Source: Mytilus californianus
Taxonomy: Eukaryota > Mollusca > Bivalvia > Mytilida > Mytilidae
Assembly: GCF_021869535.1 (NCBI RefSeq)
Contig: NW_026262659.1
Coordinates: 2,046,001-2,110,000 of the forward strand
Direction: 5' to 3'
DNA length: 64,000 nt
Both the position numbers and the translations under genes were made by a program. The notes under the pieces were generated by a model. That model saw only the letters and a list, made by a program, of their open reading frames with translations. It was not told the origin of the DNA and made no database searches. Position 1 is the stretch's first letter. Each line of letters begins with the position of its first letter. Positions 48,101 to 58,699 of the stretch are shown here, piece by piece.

Positions 48101-51100
48101 ATATATACTTTTTCACTTTTTTGGTCTTTTGGAAAATGATGTTTGTGCTGTATTTAGACCCCTTTACCAAGAAACTTGTTTTTCATGCACACGTATGAAA
48201 ATTGCAGTTTTATCCAACGCAATCATAGATTTGAACGTTGTTTTCAATTTAGACTTGTTTATATTTTTTTGTTTGGGATTGTATTATATTTTTTCCTTTC
48301 GGGTTTATATGATCCATTCATCCTATTTCGACTCTTCAAATTCAAGAGTCTATCCTTAATTGAGGTAAATTATATGGCCTTCCAAATACCATTTCGATTC
48401 CTAACATCACTGAAGAGACATTAATTGTCCAAATCCGGTTAAGGTGTACCAATTTTTGCACCTCATGTTTGAGGTATACCATCTTTTCTGCAAAATTTAT
48501 AATTTTCTGTTTGGTATTAAATTAATAATTAAGATCCATTTTGTTATATCTGGTGATCTGTTTATTTGGCAATCGCCATGGCATTCAAGCAGGGTTTAAG
48601 AACATCCGTTGTTCGACCCGCTAGTCAAATGTGTTTTGTTAAAATATACTTTTTTGGTCTTTTGGAAAATGTTGTTTGTGCTGTATTTAGACCCCTCTAC
48701 CAAGAAATTTGTTTTGCATGCACACGTATAAAAATTGCGATTTTTATCCAACACAATCATAGGTTCAAACCTTGTTTTCAATTTAAACTTGTTTATGTCT
48801 AAATTGAAAACAACGTTCAAACCTATGATTGCGTTGGATAAAAACCGCAATTTTTATATGTGTGCATGCAAAAACAAATTTCTTGTTAGAGGGGTCTAAA
48901 TACAGCACAAACAACATTTTCCAAAAGACCAAAAAAGTGAAAAAGTATATTTTAACAAAACGCATTTGACTAACAGGTCGAACAACAAATGTTCTTAAAC
49001 CCTGCTGACTGCCATTGGCGATTGCCAAATAAACGGATCACAAGGTGTAATAAATGGATCTTAATTAAAAATTTAATACCAAACAGAAAACAATAAACTT
49101 GCGGCAAAGATGGTATACCGCAAACAAAGGTGCAAAGATTTTTGTACACCATATCCGGATTTCGACAATTAATGTCTCTTCAGTGATGTTAGGAATCGAA
49201 ACAGTATTTGGAAGGCCATGTAATTTACCTCAATTTAGGATAGACTCTCGAATTTTGAGGAGTCAAATTAGGATGAACGGATCATATAAACCCGAAGGCA
49301 AATATAATACAAGCCCAAACGAAAAAATATAAACAAGTCTAAATTGAAAACAACGTTCAAACCTATGATTGCGTTGGATAAAAACCGCAATTTTTATACG
49401 TGTGCATGCAAAAACAAATTTCTTGTTAGACATAAAGTGCCTAGAAAATCAACCTAACGATGTTAGAGTAGATCTGTTTCTTAACTTCCTTCCCGAGCGT
49501 GGCTGGAACCTGCACTTTTTATTTCTTACTTCGACGACAACACCGCCTAGCATTGCGCAGACACCTTATCCCCTCCTCTAACTATAGCATATAAAAATAA
49601 ACTGCTTCGCTGAGCGCAGCTAGATATGCCCGCAGAGGTCCAACCCTGAACAGTTTGGGCAAAAATGAACACAATATTCAAGCTTGATTCAGGTCTGAAT
49701 TTGAATTGTAATTAAATAATTGACATATTATAGGTTTCTGAATAAGTGTAGTCAAAGATCTTGAAATTGGTTATATGAATTGAATTTATATTCAATTAAA
49801 GATTTCTTGCTGTTGTGCAATACTTAGTAAATCTGTTGTCAGACTATAAACAAATAAAGTTCAATTAATTCTCAATGTCATATTAGAAATTTATGAAAAT
49901 AAAAAGAGAGCTTACATCAATAGATATTAACAATTCACCAAAGTTTCATGAGAATTGGTGACAGCATTTTTGAGTTATTGTCCGAAAACTGGAAAATCAC
50001 CCCTTTTTTTAATGAATAAAACCCCATATAACTCAGAAATGTAAAATGTAAAATTTATAAAATTCGAAAGGGAGCTTACATCAATACATACAAACAATTC
50101 ACCAAAGTTTCATAAGTATTGCTGAAAGCATTTTTGAGTTTTTGTCAGTAAAACTAGAAAATTCCCCCTTTTTTTATGAATGAAACCCTGTAACTCGGAA
50201 ACGTAAAATCTAAAATTTATAAAAATCCAAAGGGAGCTCATGTCAATAGATATAAACAATTCACCACAATTTCTTGCAAGTTGGTGAAAGCATTCTTGAC
50301 TTATTGTCCAGAAACTGGAAAATCCCCCTTTTTTTAATGAATAAAACCCCATTACTCGGAAACGTAAAATCTAAATTTTATAAAAAATGAAAGGGAGCTC
50401 ACGTCAATAGATATCAACAATTCACAAAAGTTTTATGCAAATTGGTTGAAGCATTTTTTAGTTAATGTCCGACATGTTGACGACGGACGGACGGACAGAC
50501 GGACAACGGTATACATTTTGTACCATAATACGTCCCGTAAACGGGCGTATAATCAGCTTTCGTTTCAGGAGGTGTTACCTTCTCATAGGAATTAAACAAG
50601 GATATCTGATACAATACACGAAGTATTCTTTTTAGCGTACAGAAATGATCATCTACTCATCTCTTCAGTATAATTACAGGATGCTAATCTATTTTTAGAA
50701 GCATACAATCACTGTAAATTAATATACTATATATATATATATATATATATATAGTATTTTTGTAGAAACTTGATTTCATGGTTTTGCGAAAGTTTGTATA
50801 AAGCCTAAAGAAAATTTAAACTTTGTTGAACAATTAAATTTTTAGTTTCCCTATACCCACCAAATCAACCAAAATTGGTAATTAACCTGAGAGTAGTAAT
50901 GAATCCGCAATACCAATTATTTTGGCAGCTATTAAAGTCCCTTCAGCATTTTCAGTTTTATTTCAAAATTTATATATGTAAACTTTTCCCTTGATCTATA
51001 AAATTCTAAACTCTCAAATCTGATATCATTTAGGACAATTCTAAGGCCATAATTCAACAACTCATTTTGACAAAGTTGTTATTAGATAAAAGTAAGAAGA

Positions 51101-54100
51101 TACCAAGGGTTAGTCAAAATCTAAGTATGGAAAACTATACCATGATAGAACAAAAACAAACATACAGAACAAGACAAACAACAGTACTGTAAACTGAGAT
51201 GTTATGTAAGAGTAAACAGTTCCTGCTCCACTAGTGGCTCCTGTGATGTTTCATATGCTTTAGTTATATAGCTTCCAATGTATTTATGTAAAAAGTTAAA
51301 TTGTGAAGCAACTGAACCATGTCAGCACTATAATTCAGTAAAATTAATTACCTTAAGTAAATTAAATCAAGTTTCTGTATGATTACAAGTAGTAGTATAC
51401 ATAACTGTCAAATCTCCTGAAACAGAGTTATTTCCCTTTATCACTACCATCTGAAGGATAACTTTTAACTTCAAGAAGGACATATCTAAACAAAAACTGA
51501 ATTGTTGGAAACATGGCTAGCCAATGTCTAGCGGCAAGTATTACATGCATATTCAAATGAAAAACACATTAATTTGATATGAGTATGAAAACATGAGTAT
51601 GAAACCTGCTTTGTACAAGACCCACACAGTTACCAAGATTTTAAACGTGCTAGTTCCCAGGGTTAAAGTCTGCAGGAAAACAGGTCACATGACACACTAA
51701 CTCTGACTGTGTGAGACCCTCATGAGTAGTAAAGGTCGTTAAACACCCCCTATAGCTAGTAGTACTCTAAAATTACCAGTCTTTGCTCTTACATCTAAAT
51801 GCTACATGCTTAGCAGCAAGCAGCAAATGAATTTTCAAAAAATCACAACCACACTACCATAAGACCACTTGAGCAGAATTAAAGTAAGATCTATACTATT
51901 TATAATTGATCAAATATCTTACTTTAATTTATATGGCACAGATTATGAAAGATTGGAAAATCTGTGACAAAAAAGAGTCAAATTATGAAAGATTATAAAA
52001 ACAAGGAGTTTGATATGCACCCTACAACCTTCAACAATGAGTAAAACCCCTATCAGGTTTAATTACATTAACATTAATAACTTACTTGATGGTGTGCTCT
52101 AATGTAGGGATCTTCTATTTCTATTTCTGTCAAAAATTCTGTCATGAAACGTGAAAATAATTTCTCCATTCCAAATCCAGTAGCATTGTCATCTATCTGG
52201 ATCTGTTCATGGGATCCTCCAGCTAGAAAAAAAAAGGAAAACTACTGACTTTGTAGACAGTATGAGTTTTGCTCATTGCTGAAAGCCATTCCTTGGCCTA
52301 TAAGTGTCTACATACATTTGAACCATACTTTGGTCTGTGGTGGATAAATAGGAAATCAAGCTGGCTCTCCTTATTTTTATAAGCTATGTATTGATCACTT
52401 GGAAGTATTCCCTTTTAAGTGCTGAAAAAACTTTTCACACAAGTATACCATATTCCTATAAGACAAACTTTGAAGAAGGCTACTGCTAGTGGAAACATTT
52501 ATCAGCCAATGGCATTCAAAGAGAAAATAAAAGCTACACACACTGAAATGTCTCGCCTACTTTACTTATCATAATTGAAATTATGATGAAAGTGTGTAAT
52601 ATCAAATCAAATCAATTATTTTAAAGGATAAAGCACATATAATAAATATGACATTGCGTAATCCAACTGTACAACATACCTGACATATACAACATGACAA
52701 ATAATGTAAATAAAACATAATGCATAACAAGAGAAAATTAATGACAATAGATATTATGCTATCTATATATATAAGTCTAAATTGAAAACAACGTTCAAAC
52801 CTATGATTGCGCAATTTGTATACGTGTGCATGCAAAACAAATTTCTTGATAGAGGGGTCTAAATACAGCACAAACAACATTTTCCAAAAAACCAAATAAG
52901 TGGAAAAGTATATTTTAACAAAAAGCATTTGACTAGCAGGTCGAACAACTGATGTTCTTAAACCCTGCTGACTGTCATTGGCGATTGCCAAATATATATA
53001 TATAAAATTATGTATAACTAAAAGCCTATTTTTTTTGTATAGTACTTCCATAATATAAAGGTTTTACTCAGTTTTACATAAGTTAACATTATCGATGATC
53101 AATGTAAATGAGGTCAAGTTCAGATGAACCATAACAGACAGACAGACAAGAACACCTTACAATCATACCATACATCTAATATAGTTAACCTATTGCTTAT
53201 AGTATCTGAGAAATTTGAACATTGACCAATGAAACATGAAAATGAGGTCAAGATCTGAAGGATAAAATTGAGAATGGAAATAGGGAATATGTCAAAGAGA
53301 CAACAACCCCACCAAAGAGCAGATAACAGCCGAAAGCCACCAATGGGTCTTCAACGAAGCGAGAAAATCCAGAACCCTGCCAGACAACATGTACAACATG
53401 AAATCATTCCATACACCAAATACAGTTCACCTATTGCTTACAGTATCCAGACACCAAAATAACAATTTACTTTAAAAGACCTTAATTGATACAGGGTTCT
53501 CACTAAAGAGTTATGGAGAAAGTGTAAACATTAAAAGTTACAGGCATGACGAGTAAATTGTTGTTTCCATATTCACTTCAGTCATGTAAAAGTTTGATGT
53601 AGAAATTCTTCTGCTGGTCATTTATTGTTCATACTTTCTCTATATCATACTATGTATGGGCTTTGCTAGTTGTTGAAGGCCTTACGGTGACCAATAGTTG
53701 TTAATTTCTGTGTCATTTGGTCTCTTGTGAAGAGTTGTCTCATTGGCAATCATACCACATCCTGTTTTTTTATATTTAGTATATATTATACATGTAGATT
53801 TTATTAAATTTAAGTTCATATTTACCATTTTTTGTTTCTATAACAAAAGATTTGAGTTGTTCAGCTCTGTCCATATATTCTGATATATTATTAATATTTA
53901 CCATTTTTTGTTTCTATAACAAAAGATTTGAGTTGTTCCGCCCTGTCCATATATTCTGATATTTTCTTCCTGTATCTTTCCTTCTTACTTTGATCACTTG
54001 TAGCTGTAATATAATGCAAAGTCAGCATTTATTCTTATGTTTGAAACCGTCAGTCAATCTGTAAAAACAACAGGCTTTATGTTGTGTTTAATCATTTTAG

Positions 54101-55512
54101 ATCATAGTGAATAAGAAAGAAAGTCATTACAAATTGACAGGAGTAACACTTCCACTAGTGCAGAGCTTACCCATCTAAAACAAATGATTTTACCCAAGGC
54201 ATGTGTTAAGAGGAGTTCCAGATGCTCAATCTTTAGTTTTCTGTAGGTCAGGGGCAATACAAGTCATGCTTATTGGTTTATAGAATAAAAGAAGTATGTG
54301 TCTGAAGACACGAATGCCCTCGCTCAAGCTTTGCAATTTTCCAAGTTATAAAGGGGCATAATTCTAGAACGGTAAATGACCCACTGTCCAAATTTAAACT
54401 CTGTCCATGAGTGTTGGTTCTTAGCATTGTGTATAATTTTCATAAAATGTTTAAGAGAAAAACTATAAATAGAGTGTTGAAACGAAAATGTGACAGCAAA
54501 TGGACAGTCAAGGATAACACTTAATACCCCCTTCGCCTAGTGGTAGGGGCATAAAATTCTAAATGTTTAAGGGATATCAATCTGCCAGTAAATAAAACAC
54601 ATTTGTATTACTCCTGTTCGTCTATGTAACAGTTAATCTATGAACTGTCTTTTGCTCCTGTTAGTCCTTTATTATTTGGCCAATGTCTGTTTATCTTTAA
54701 CTTATGTTTTTTTGTTTTGCATGTGTTGTAGTATCTCCCTTGTTAATAATCCTTCTTATCCATGGTATCTGGTGAAAAGGAAAACACACTTTTAAACCAA
54801 CTGCCAATTGCAAGCCTATTACCATATATATCCTTTTAACATCTAGATCTATAGAGCTAATAAATGTCTTACTGAAAACCCACCTAATTAGAAACCCCTT
54901 AGACCTTACAGACTGCTGCTGTCTCCAGTACTTTAATATCCACTCTAATATCACATCTTCTTATATCTAACACTATATATCCTTACCTCAATACTTTCTA
55001 GCTGTATCCAGTCTAAAACTATATATATCCTACATTGGCTAGAGGTAAGGGGGAGGGTTGAGATCTCACAAAACATGTTTAACCCAGCCGCATTTTTGGC
55101 CCTGTCCCAAGTCAGGAGCCTCTGGCCTTTGTTAGTCTTGTATGTTTTTTAATTTTAGTTCATTTATCTGTTTTTGAGTTTAGTGTGACGTCCATTTTCA
55201 TTGAACTAGTACACGTTTTGTTAAGGGGCCAGCTGAAGCCCGCCTCCAGGTGCTGGATTTTCTTGCTGTGTTGAAGACCCATTGGTGGCCGTCGGCTGTT
55301 TTCTGCTGTTTGGTCGGGTTGTTGTCTCTTTGACACATTCCCCATTTCCATTCTCAATTTTATACCTTACCTTTTAAAACCTGTAATAGTAAATTAATGC
55401 CCTCTTGGTAACACACCAGTGATTCATCAAACCTTCTAGCTGTATCCATTTCCACAGCTCTCTTTAGGACACTGATTGCTGAGGCTTCTACCCCTGTTAC
55501 GACATCAGCCAT
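45018..55512 (-). CDS. MITD1, MIT domain-containing protein 1, 252 aa, six exons
   Basis: Minus-strand exons, in order: 55512-55371, 54003-53902, 52222-52086, 47177-47091, 46530-46412 and 45189-45018. Phases match at all five junctions (1, 1, 0, 0, 2) with GT/AG introns, giving 253 codons with the stop; human MITD1 is about the same length. Residues 1-80 form the MIT three-helix bundle ([36 protein letters not shown]). The rest is the phospholipase D-like membrane-binding domain ([58 protein letters not shown]). In animals MITD1 binds ESCRT-III tails at the midbody and the C-terminal domain binds membrane to stabilise abscission. All key segments are present; nothing indicates loss of function. 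Confidence 0.93.
45382..45660 (-). repeat. Four tandem ~75 bp copies related to MITD1 exon 5
   Basis: Copies start at about 45382, 45459, 45530 and 45604. Each resembles plus-strand 46405-46470, which spans the splice donor and last 50-60 coding bases of MITD1 exon 5 (ctgtcatgtagagaatc, then gataggacca). They lie in the intron directly downstream of that exon. The copies have lost the exact donor or frame, so they look like non-functional exon echoes. Confidence 0.75.
46412..46530 (-). CDS. MITD1 exon 5
   Basis: Acceptor tattttttag, donor GTAGGT (minus sense), phase 0 to 2. Reads [19 protein letters not shown] then [20 protein letters not shown]. The SLHDREIR block is a MITD1 hallmark. Confidence 0.9.
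47091..47177 (-). CDS. MITD1 exon 4
   Basis: 29 codons, phase 0-0, acceptor ttattttaag, donor GTAGGC. Reads [18 protein letters not shown] then [11 protein letters not shown]. Confidence 0.9.
47345..47430 (+). repeat. 3' fragment of tRNA-derived SINE
   Basis: The segment gagttcgaataccggcgagg, then aaaaatttgcttctgctgat, attatatatata matches the box B and tail of the SINE at 47672-47850. Confidence 0.65.
47672..47850 (+). mobile_element. tRNA-derived SINE (MITD1 intron 3)
   Basis: A tRNA-like head with box A TGGCCTAGTGG at 47680-47690 and box B GTTCGAATC at 47746-47754, 55 bp apart, as in Pol III promoters. It is followed by a non-tRNA body (aaatttgcttccccaaattt, then aacattgttgtgctgacatt) and a (TA)n tail to 47850. 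It lies on the antisense strand of MITD1. The head does not fold as a proper tRNA gene, so I do not call a tRNA. Confidence 0.75.
47856..49433. repeat. Repeat cluster with ~630 bp palindrome
   Basis: A ~540 bp monomer (47856-48395, starting gattcctaacatcactgaaa) is followed by a partial direct copy (48396-48797). It is then followed by inverted copies (48798-49433). The sequence folds around about 48797: for example ctaacatcactgaagagaca at 48401 pairs with tgtctcttcagtgatgttag ending at 49192. Arms run at least 600 bp each. A further truncated copy is at 52770-52995. Open frames inside (reading [14 protein letters not shown]) recur in each copy but have no recognised domain. Confidence 0.85.
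49435..49900. other. MITD1 intron 3, probable dispersed repeat
   Basis: Contains aactgcttcgctgagcgcag, then gaggtccaaccctgaacagt and cacaatattcaagcttgatt, phrases I associate with a bivalve dispersed repeat. Not defined further. Confidence 0.4.
49905..50540. repeat. Tandem array, four ~162 bp units, with GACGGAC tail
   Basis: Units start near 49906, 50069, 50231 and 50392 with gggagcttacatcaa. Each contains caattcaccaaagtttcat, a gcatttttgagttattgtcc segment and a cccctttttttaatgaataa segment. The array ends in gacgacggacggacggacag, then gtacattttgtaccata-like sequence and acgtcccgtaaacgggcgta, a small perfect hairpin. Confidence 0.9.
50728..50758. repeat. (TA)n microsatellite
   Basis: About 15 TA dinucleotides within actatatatat...atatatagt, itself a palindrome. 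Confidence 0.95.
50760..52080. other. MITD1 intron 3, no further feature
   Basis: AT-rich. 51110-51250 has weak resemblance to the Penelope-like 3' tail (agacaaacaacagtactgta, ctgctccactagtggctcct). No exon found. Confidence 0.45.
52086..52222 (-). CDS. MITD1 exon 3
   Basis: Acceptor with strong pyrimidine tract (cctttttttttctag), donor GTAAGT. Reads [20 protein letters not shown] then [20 protein letters not shown] and RAHHQ. It starts the phospholipase D-like domain. Confidence 0.93.
52770..52995 (-). repeat. Truncated copy of the 47.9-49.4 kb repeat
   Basis: Reads aagtctaaattgaaaacaac, then ggggtctaaatacagcacaa, gcaggtcgaacaactgatgt, ending ttggcgattgccaaata, flanked by TA runs on both sides (about 52758 and 52992). 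Same orientation as 48798-49030. Confidence 0.85.
53262..53400 (+). repeat. Interspersed repeat family 1, short plus copy
   Basis: Reads attgagaatggaaataggga, then gtcaaagagacaacaacccc, ccaatgggtcttcaacgaag. Truncated at its 3' side. Confidence 0.75.
53821..53896 (-). pseudogene. Partial tandem duplicate of MITD1 exon 2
   Basis: A 76 bp tandem repeat of 53897-53965. It keeps the last ~60 coding bases of exon 2 ([18 protein letters not shown]) and a donor identical to the real one (GTAAAT). Only two or three substitutions separate the copies. On the minus strand it is immediately downstream of the real exon 2, and it lacks the exon's acceptor and first half. Confidence 0.85.
53902..54003 (-). 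CDS. MITD1 exon 2
   Basis: Acceptor tatattacag, donor GTAAAT, phase 1-1, 102 nt. Reads [20 protein letters not shown] then [13 protein letters not shown]: the third helix of the MIT domain and linker. Confidence 0.9.
54005..55075. other. MITD1 intron 1, no gene
   Basis: AT-rich. 54290-54545 (gaatgccctcgctcaagctt, ggggcataattctagaacgg, cccttcgcctagtggtagg) looks like a dispersed repeat. The minus frame at 54697-54954 has no domain. Confidence 0.45.
55076..55362 (-). repeat. Interspersed repeat family 1, minus copy, next to MITD1 donor
   Basis: The complement starts ttgagaatggaaatggggaa eight to ten bases after the exon 1 splice donor (GTAAGG at 55370) and runs to the aaaaatgcggctgggtt segment. 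It is the most complete copy of the family here together with 7995-8290. Confidence 0.8.
55371..55512 (-). CDS. MITD1 exon 1: start and first MIT helices
   Basis: ATG in AAATGGCTG context (A at -3 relative to the ATG of MADVV). Reads [20 protein letters not shown] then [20 protein letters not shown] and LLLQVLK. Donor GTAAGG. The match to the MIT domain starts at residue 10, as in vertebrate MITD1. Confidence 0.93.
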
Positions 55513-55854
55513 TTGACATTTACTCTGACATCTTCATTTTAAATGATATTCGGGCTGCTACATTTTTCTGAAAATTGCCTGGAATGAGAACACTAAAGAT
55601 TTTAGAATTAACATACTTAATATAATACATTGTAATAGTGCTTATGAGATAATGAGATCTCATGTTTAAAATAATTGATAAAAGCTGAAGCTAACATGTA
55701 CCTATAAAAGTTTCTTGAAATTCAAAAAGTTTGGAAAGCTCTCCTTTGTTGTTATGCATTGACACTTAGCCAAAGCAGTTTTAAAGCAGATAATATAAAT
55801 AAAGCTAAATTAAACTAGTTCTTAAAGTTGCATGGAAAGCATAAAAAATCAAAA
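55513..55854. other. MITD1 upstream region
   Basis: Would hold the MITD1 5' UTR and promoter. No clear TATA box or CpG-rich stretch seen. Confidence 0.4.
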
Positions 55855-56576
55855 GCTTTAAGATCTGCAGGAGCCACATCTGCATGAGTTGCCATTCCAG
55901 TTGTTGATCATACTTTTAAAATGGTTCAGGTTCGACTGCACACGGATCTTGTCAGGCAGCTCATTCCAGAGTGTAGCTCCAGCATACCTTAAGGAATGAA
56001 GTACAAATTGTGTTGTTCTCACCTGTGGTACTTCAACTGTCTGTTGCTTTCTAAAAGAGTAAGGTACATTTTTAAAATTAATAATATCGTGGAGATAAAC
56101 TGGTGACTCTTTGTGTAATATTTTAAAAACTTCTATTGCCATCATTCGTAGACGTCTTATTTTTAAAGAAGGTTAATCAGATTTTAACAAAAGAGTTTCA
56201 TAGTCACTACTAACATCTTTATAGATGAACCTCAAGGCATAACAAAGTAAAGGATGTATATTGCCTCTTTGAAACATGTAACATACATATGTCATCACAG
56301 TTTTTTGATATATGTATGTTATTTTTCTCTAATAACTTATTTAAGTTAGACCCTTGACTGTTGACAGGCCATATGCCTTCAACTTTAATAACAGTAAGTT
56401 ATGGGGCAGGCAATCAAAGGCCTTTGAAAGGTCCATAAGAACAGCTGCAACATATAAATTTTGGTCGACTGCTTTTTTCCAGTCCTCAATGACTTTTAGA
56501 AGTGCTGTATTACAGCCATAGCCAGGTCTTAAAGCTGACAAAGAAGGATGAAATATCTTACTAAAATATTCTATAA
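55855..56576 (-). pseudogene. Decayed non-LTR retrotransposon ORF2 remnant 1
   Basis: Two minus-strand blocks. 56341-56576 reads SALRPGYGCNTALLKVIEDW, then VLMDLSKAFDCLPHNLLLLK, i.e. RT palm motif A with its neighbours (CR1/Jockey-like). 55858-56145 reads AIEVFKILHKESPVYL, PQVRTTQFVLHSLR and ATLWNELPDKIR, the C-terminal tail. The RT core between (YADD motif) is deleted. A MITE sits at its upstream edge. Confidence 0.85.
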
Positions 56577-57045
56577 GGTATAGAACCACTAATTCAGGCC
56601 CGGTCAGAAAGAACATACAAGAAAGTAGTACATATTTTAAACAAAATAGTTCCTACGCATAGCTGTATCTTTGTCAATAGCGGGTATATTTGGGTAGTTT
56701 TGGTATCAAATGAAAGCTTGTGGACTTGGGATCATTGTAGAACCCTTGTTGAAAGATTTATTTGAATAATAAAGAAGTATATGAAATTTTGATAGGAGAG
56801 CACATTTGGCCTGTTGTTCAGATCAGAAGTTCCTGTTTTTGTATTATCAAACTTCCGGGAACCAGTACGCTCTAATATGCAATTAAAGGTATGTTGATTT
56901 TTTCAGCACAAGTCAGGATAAGGTACATTTTTGACATGAAATAACTGCCACTTTATTTGAACTTAAGACAAAGTAGCCATTAATGCTTGAAATTGCAGAA
57001 TTTAACATAGAAACCAATGGGGATATGAATTAGTGGTTTTATACC
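56577..57045. mobile_element. 469 bp MITE, copy 1
   Basis: Begins GGTATAGAACCACTAATTCA and ends with its near complement tgaattagtggttttatacc. The copy at 57923-58391 has the same length and is almost identical. It truncates retrotransposon remnant 1 at 56576. No coding capacity and no clear target duplication here. Confidence 0.8.
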
Positions 57046-57922
57046 TATTACTGACAGGCATATGAAATTCTATTTTTAGAAATCATACCCTTTACAGTGT
57101 AAATTGGTCACATTTGTTGTCAGAAATCATGTTAATTTATTCTTTTTATGTAACAATTATGTTAGTGTCAAATTACAGCCCTCAAATTGCTACATTAAGG
57201 TATTTTAGCCATTTTTTTTGGTCATTTAGCATGCACACAGTTAAGATTTTACCTGAAATTTTAATTTTTGTATTATCTAACACTGAAACCAATGAAACTT
57301 GTATATTATGACTAGTTTATAGTATAAATATTACTTTTGGTCAAATTATCTAGTGAGTGTTCATGTTTTATTGGGTTTCTTAGTGAATTATTTATTTCAA
57401 GGAAAATTGGTGTATACTTATACAGGAATTCCAAAATCTCACTGGAAATGCATTTAATAACCATTTTTGCAAGTTGTCTAGCTTAGAGATATATAAATTG
57501 CTCTTGTTGATCCATGTTTATACATAAAAGTATGGTTTTTTACCAAATCGCTCTCCTTTTTCAACATGTTGAAAAAAGGGGGGACAAAATTATCAATTAC
57601 ATTTTATGTTTGGACCACTGTATTCATATTCAAGTAAGAATCTCTGATAAGAATAAGACATATAGGTAAGAACACTGTTATTTGAGTAGATATTAACAAA
57701 TCAGAACTGGTAAAAAATGAAAAAGTGTCATATCTGTCACTATTAGTATCCATATGTAGTTTTCTTTGTTTAACGCATATGTTACTACCAGTCCAATTTG
57801 AGCTTGAATTCAGTGATATAGTGTTTTGACAAAAGCTTTATGTGTTTTTCTATGCTAGAAATAGATCATAGAAGGAAATTAAGTCAAGCAGAAGTCAATA
57901 TAACAAGTTTGGTGCTGTTATA
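57046..57922. other. Spacer between MITE copies
   Basis: AT-rich, no feature recognised. The plus frame at 57114-57311 has no domain. Confidence 0.5.
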
Positions 57923-58391
57923 GGTATAGAACCACTAATTCAGGCCCGGTCAGAAAGAACATACAAGAAAGTAGTACATATTTTAAACAAAATAGTTCCT
58001 ACGCATAGCTGTATCTTTGTCAATAGCGGGTATATTTGGGTAGTTTTGGTATCAAATGAAAGCTTGTGGACTTGGGATCATTGTAGAACCCTTGTTGAAA
58101 GATTTATTTGAATAATAAAGAAGTATATGAAATTTTGATAGGAGGGCACATTTGGCCTGTTGTTCAGATCAGAAGTTCCTGTTTTTGTATTATCAAACTT
58201 CCGGGAACCAGTACGCTCTAATATGCAATTAAAGGTATGTTGATTTTTTCAGCACAAGTCAGGATAAGGTACATTTTTGACATGAAATAACTGCCACTTT
58301 ATTTGAACTTAAGACAAAGTAGCCATTAATGCTTGAAATTGCAGAATTTAACATAGAAACCAATGGGGATATGAATTAGTGGTTTTATACC
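57923..58391. mobile_element. 469 bp MITE, copy 2
   Basis: Same terminal inverted repeats as copy 1. TTA occurs on both sides if the element is extended to TAGGTATA...TATACCTA (gctgTTA and TTAgttgc), a possible 3 bp target duplication. Flanks differ from copy 1, so these are two insertions, not one segmental duplication. Confidence 0.8.
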
Positions 58392-58699
58392 TATTAGTTG
58401 CTAGTATATGGCCCTTTCAAAGAACTTTGACACCACCGGTAGTATAAGAATAAGAATAAGAATAAGAATATTTATTGAATCCAATTAAAGGGCCCGTTTC
58501 CGAGCATATACACATATATATAGTATTAATTATACAGTAATTTTTTAGATATATTACATTAAAAATAAAGAATTAAATAACTATACTCCATACCAGATGG
58601 TGTTTGAAAATAAATAAAATAGAATATTAACCCTCTCTAATACATAAAAATAAATAAACTACTGTAACAGTACTACTACCATGACTACATGTATATTTA

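Noticed and set aside
48129..49152. Frames reading [14 protein letters not shown] in several copies
   Set aside because: They are copies of one non-coding repeat in both orientations. Frames shift between copies and no known domain is present.
45382..50540. CRISPR-like or iteron-like direct repeats
   Set aside because: The repeats are contiguous or degenerate tandem units without uniform spacers, in an animal genome.
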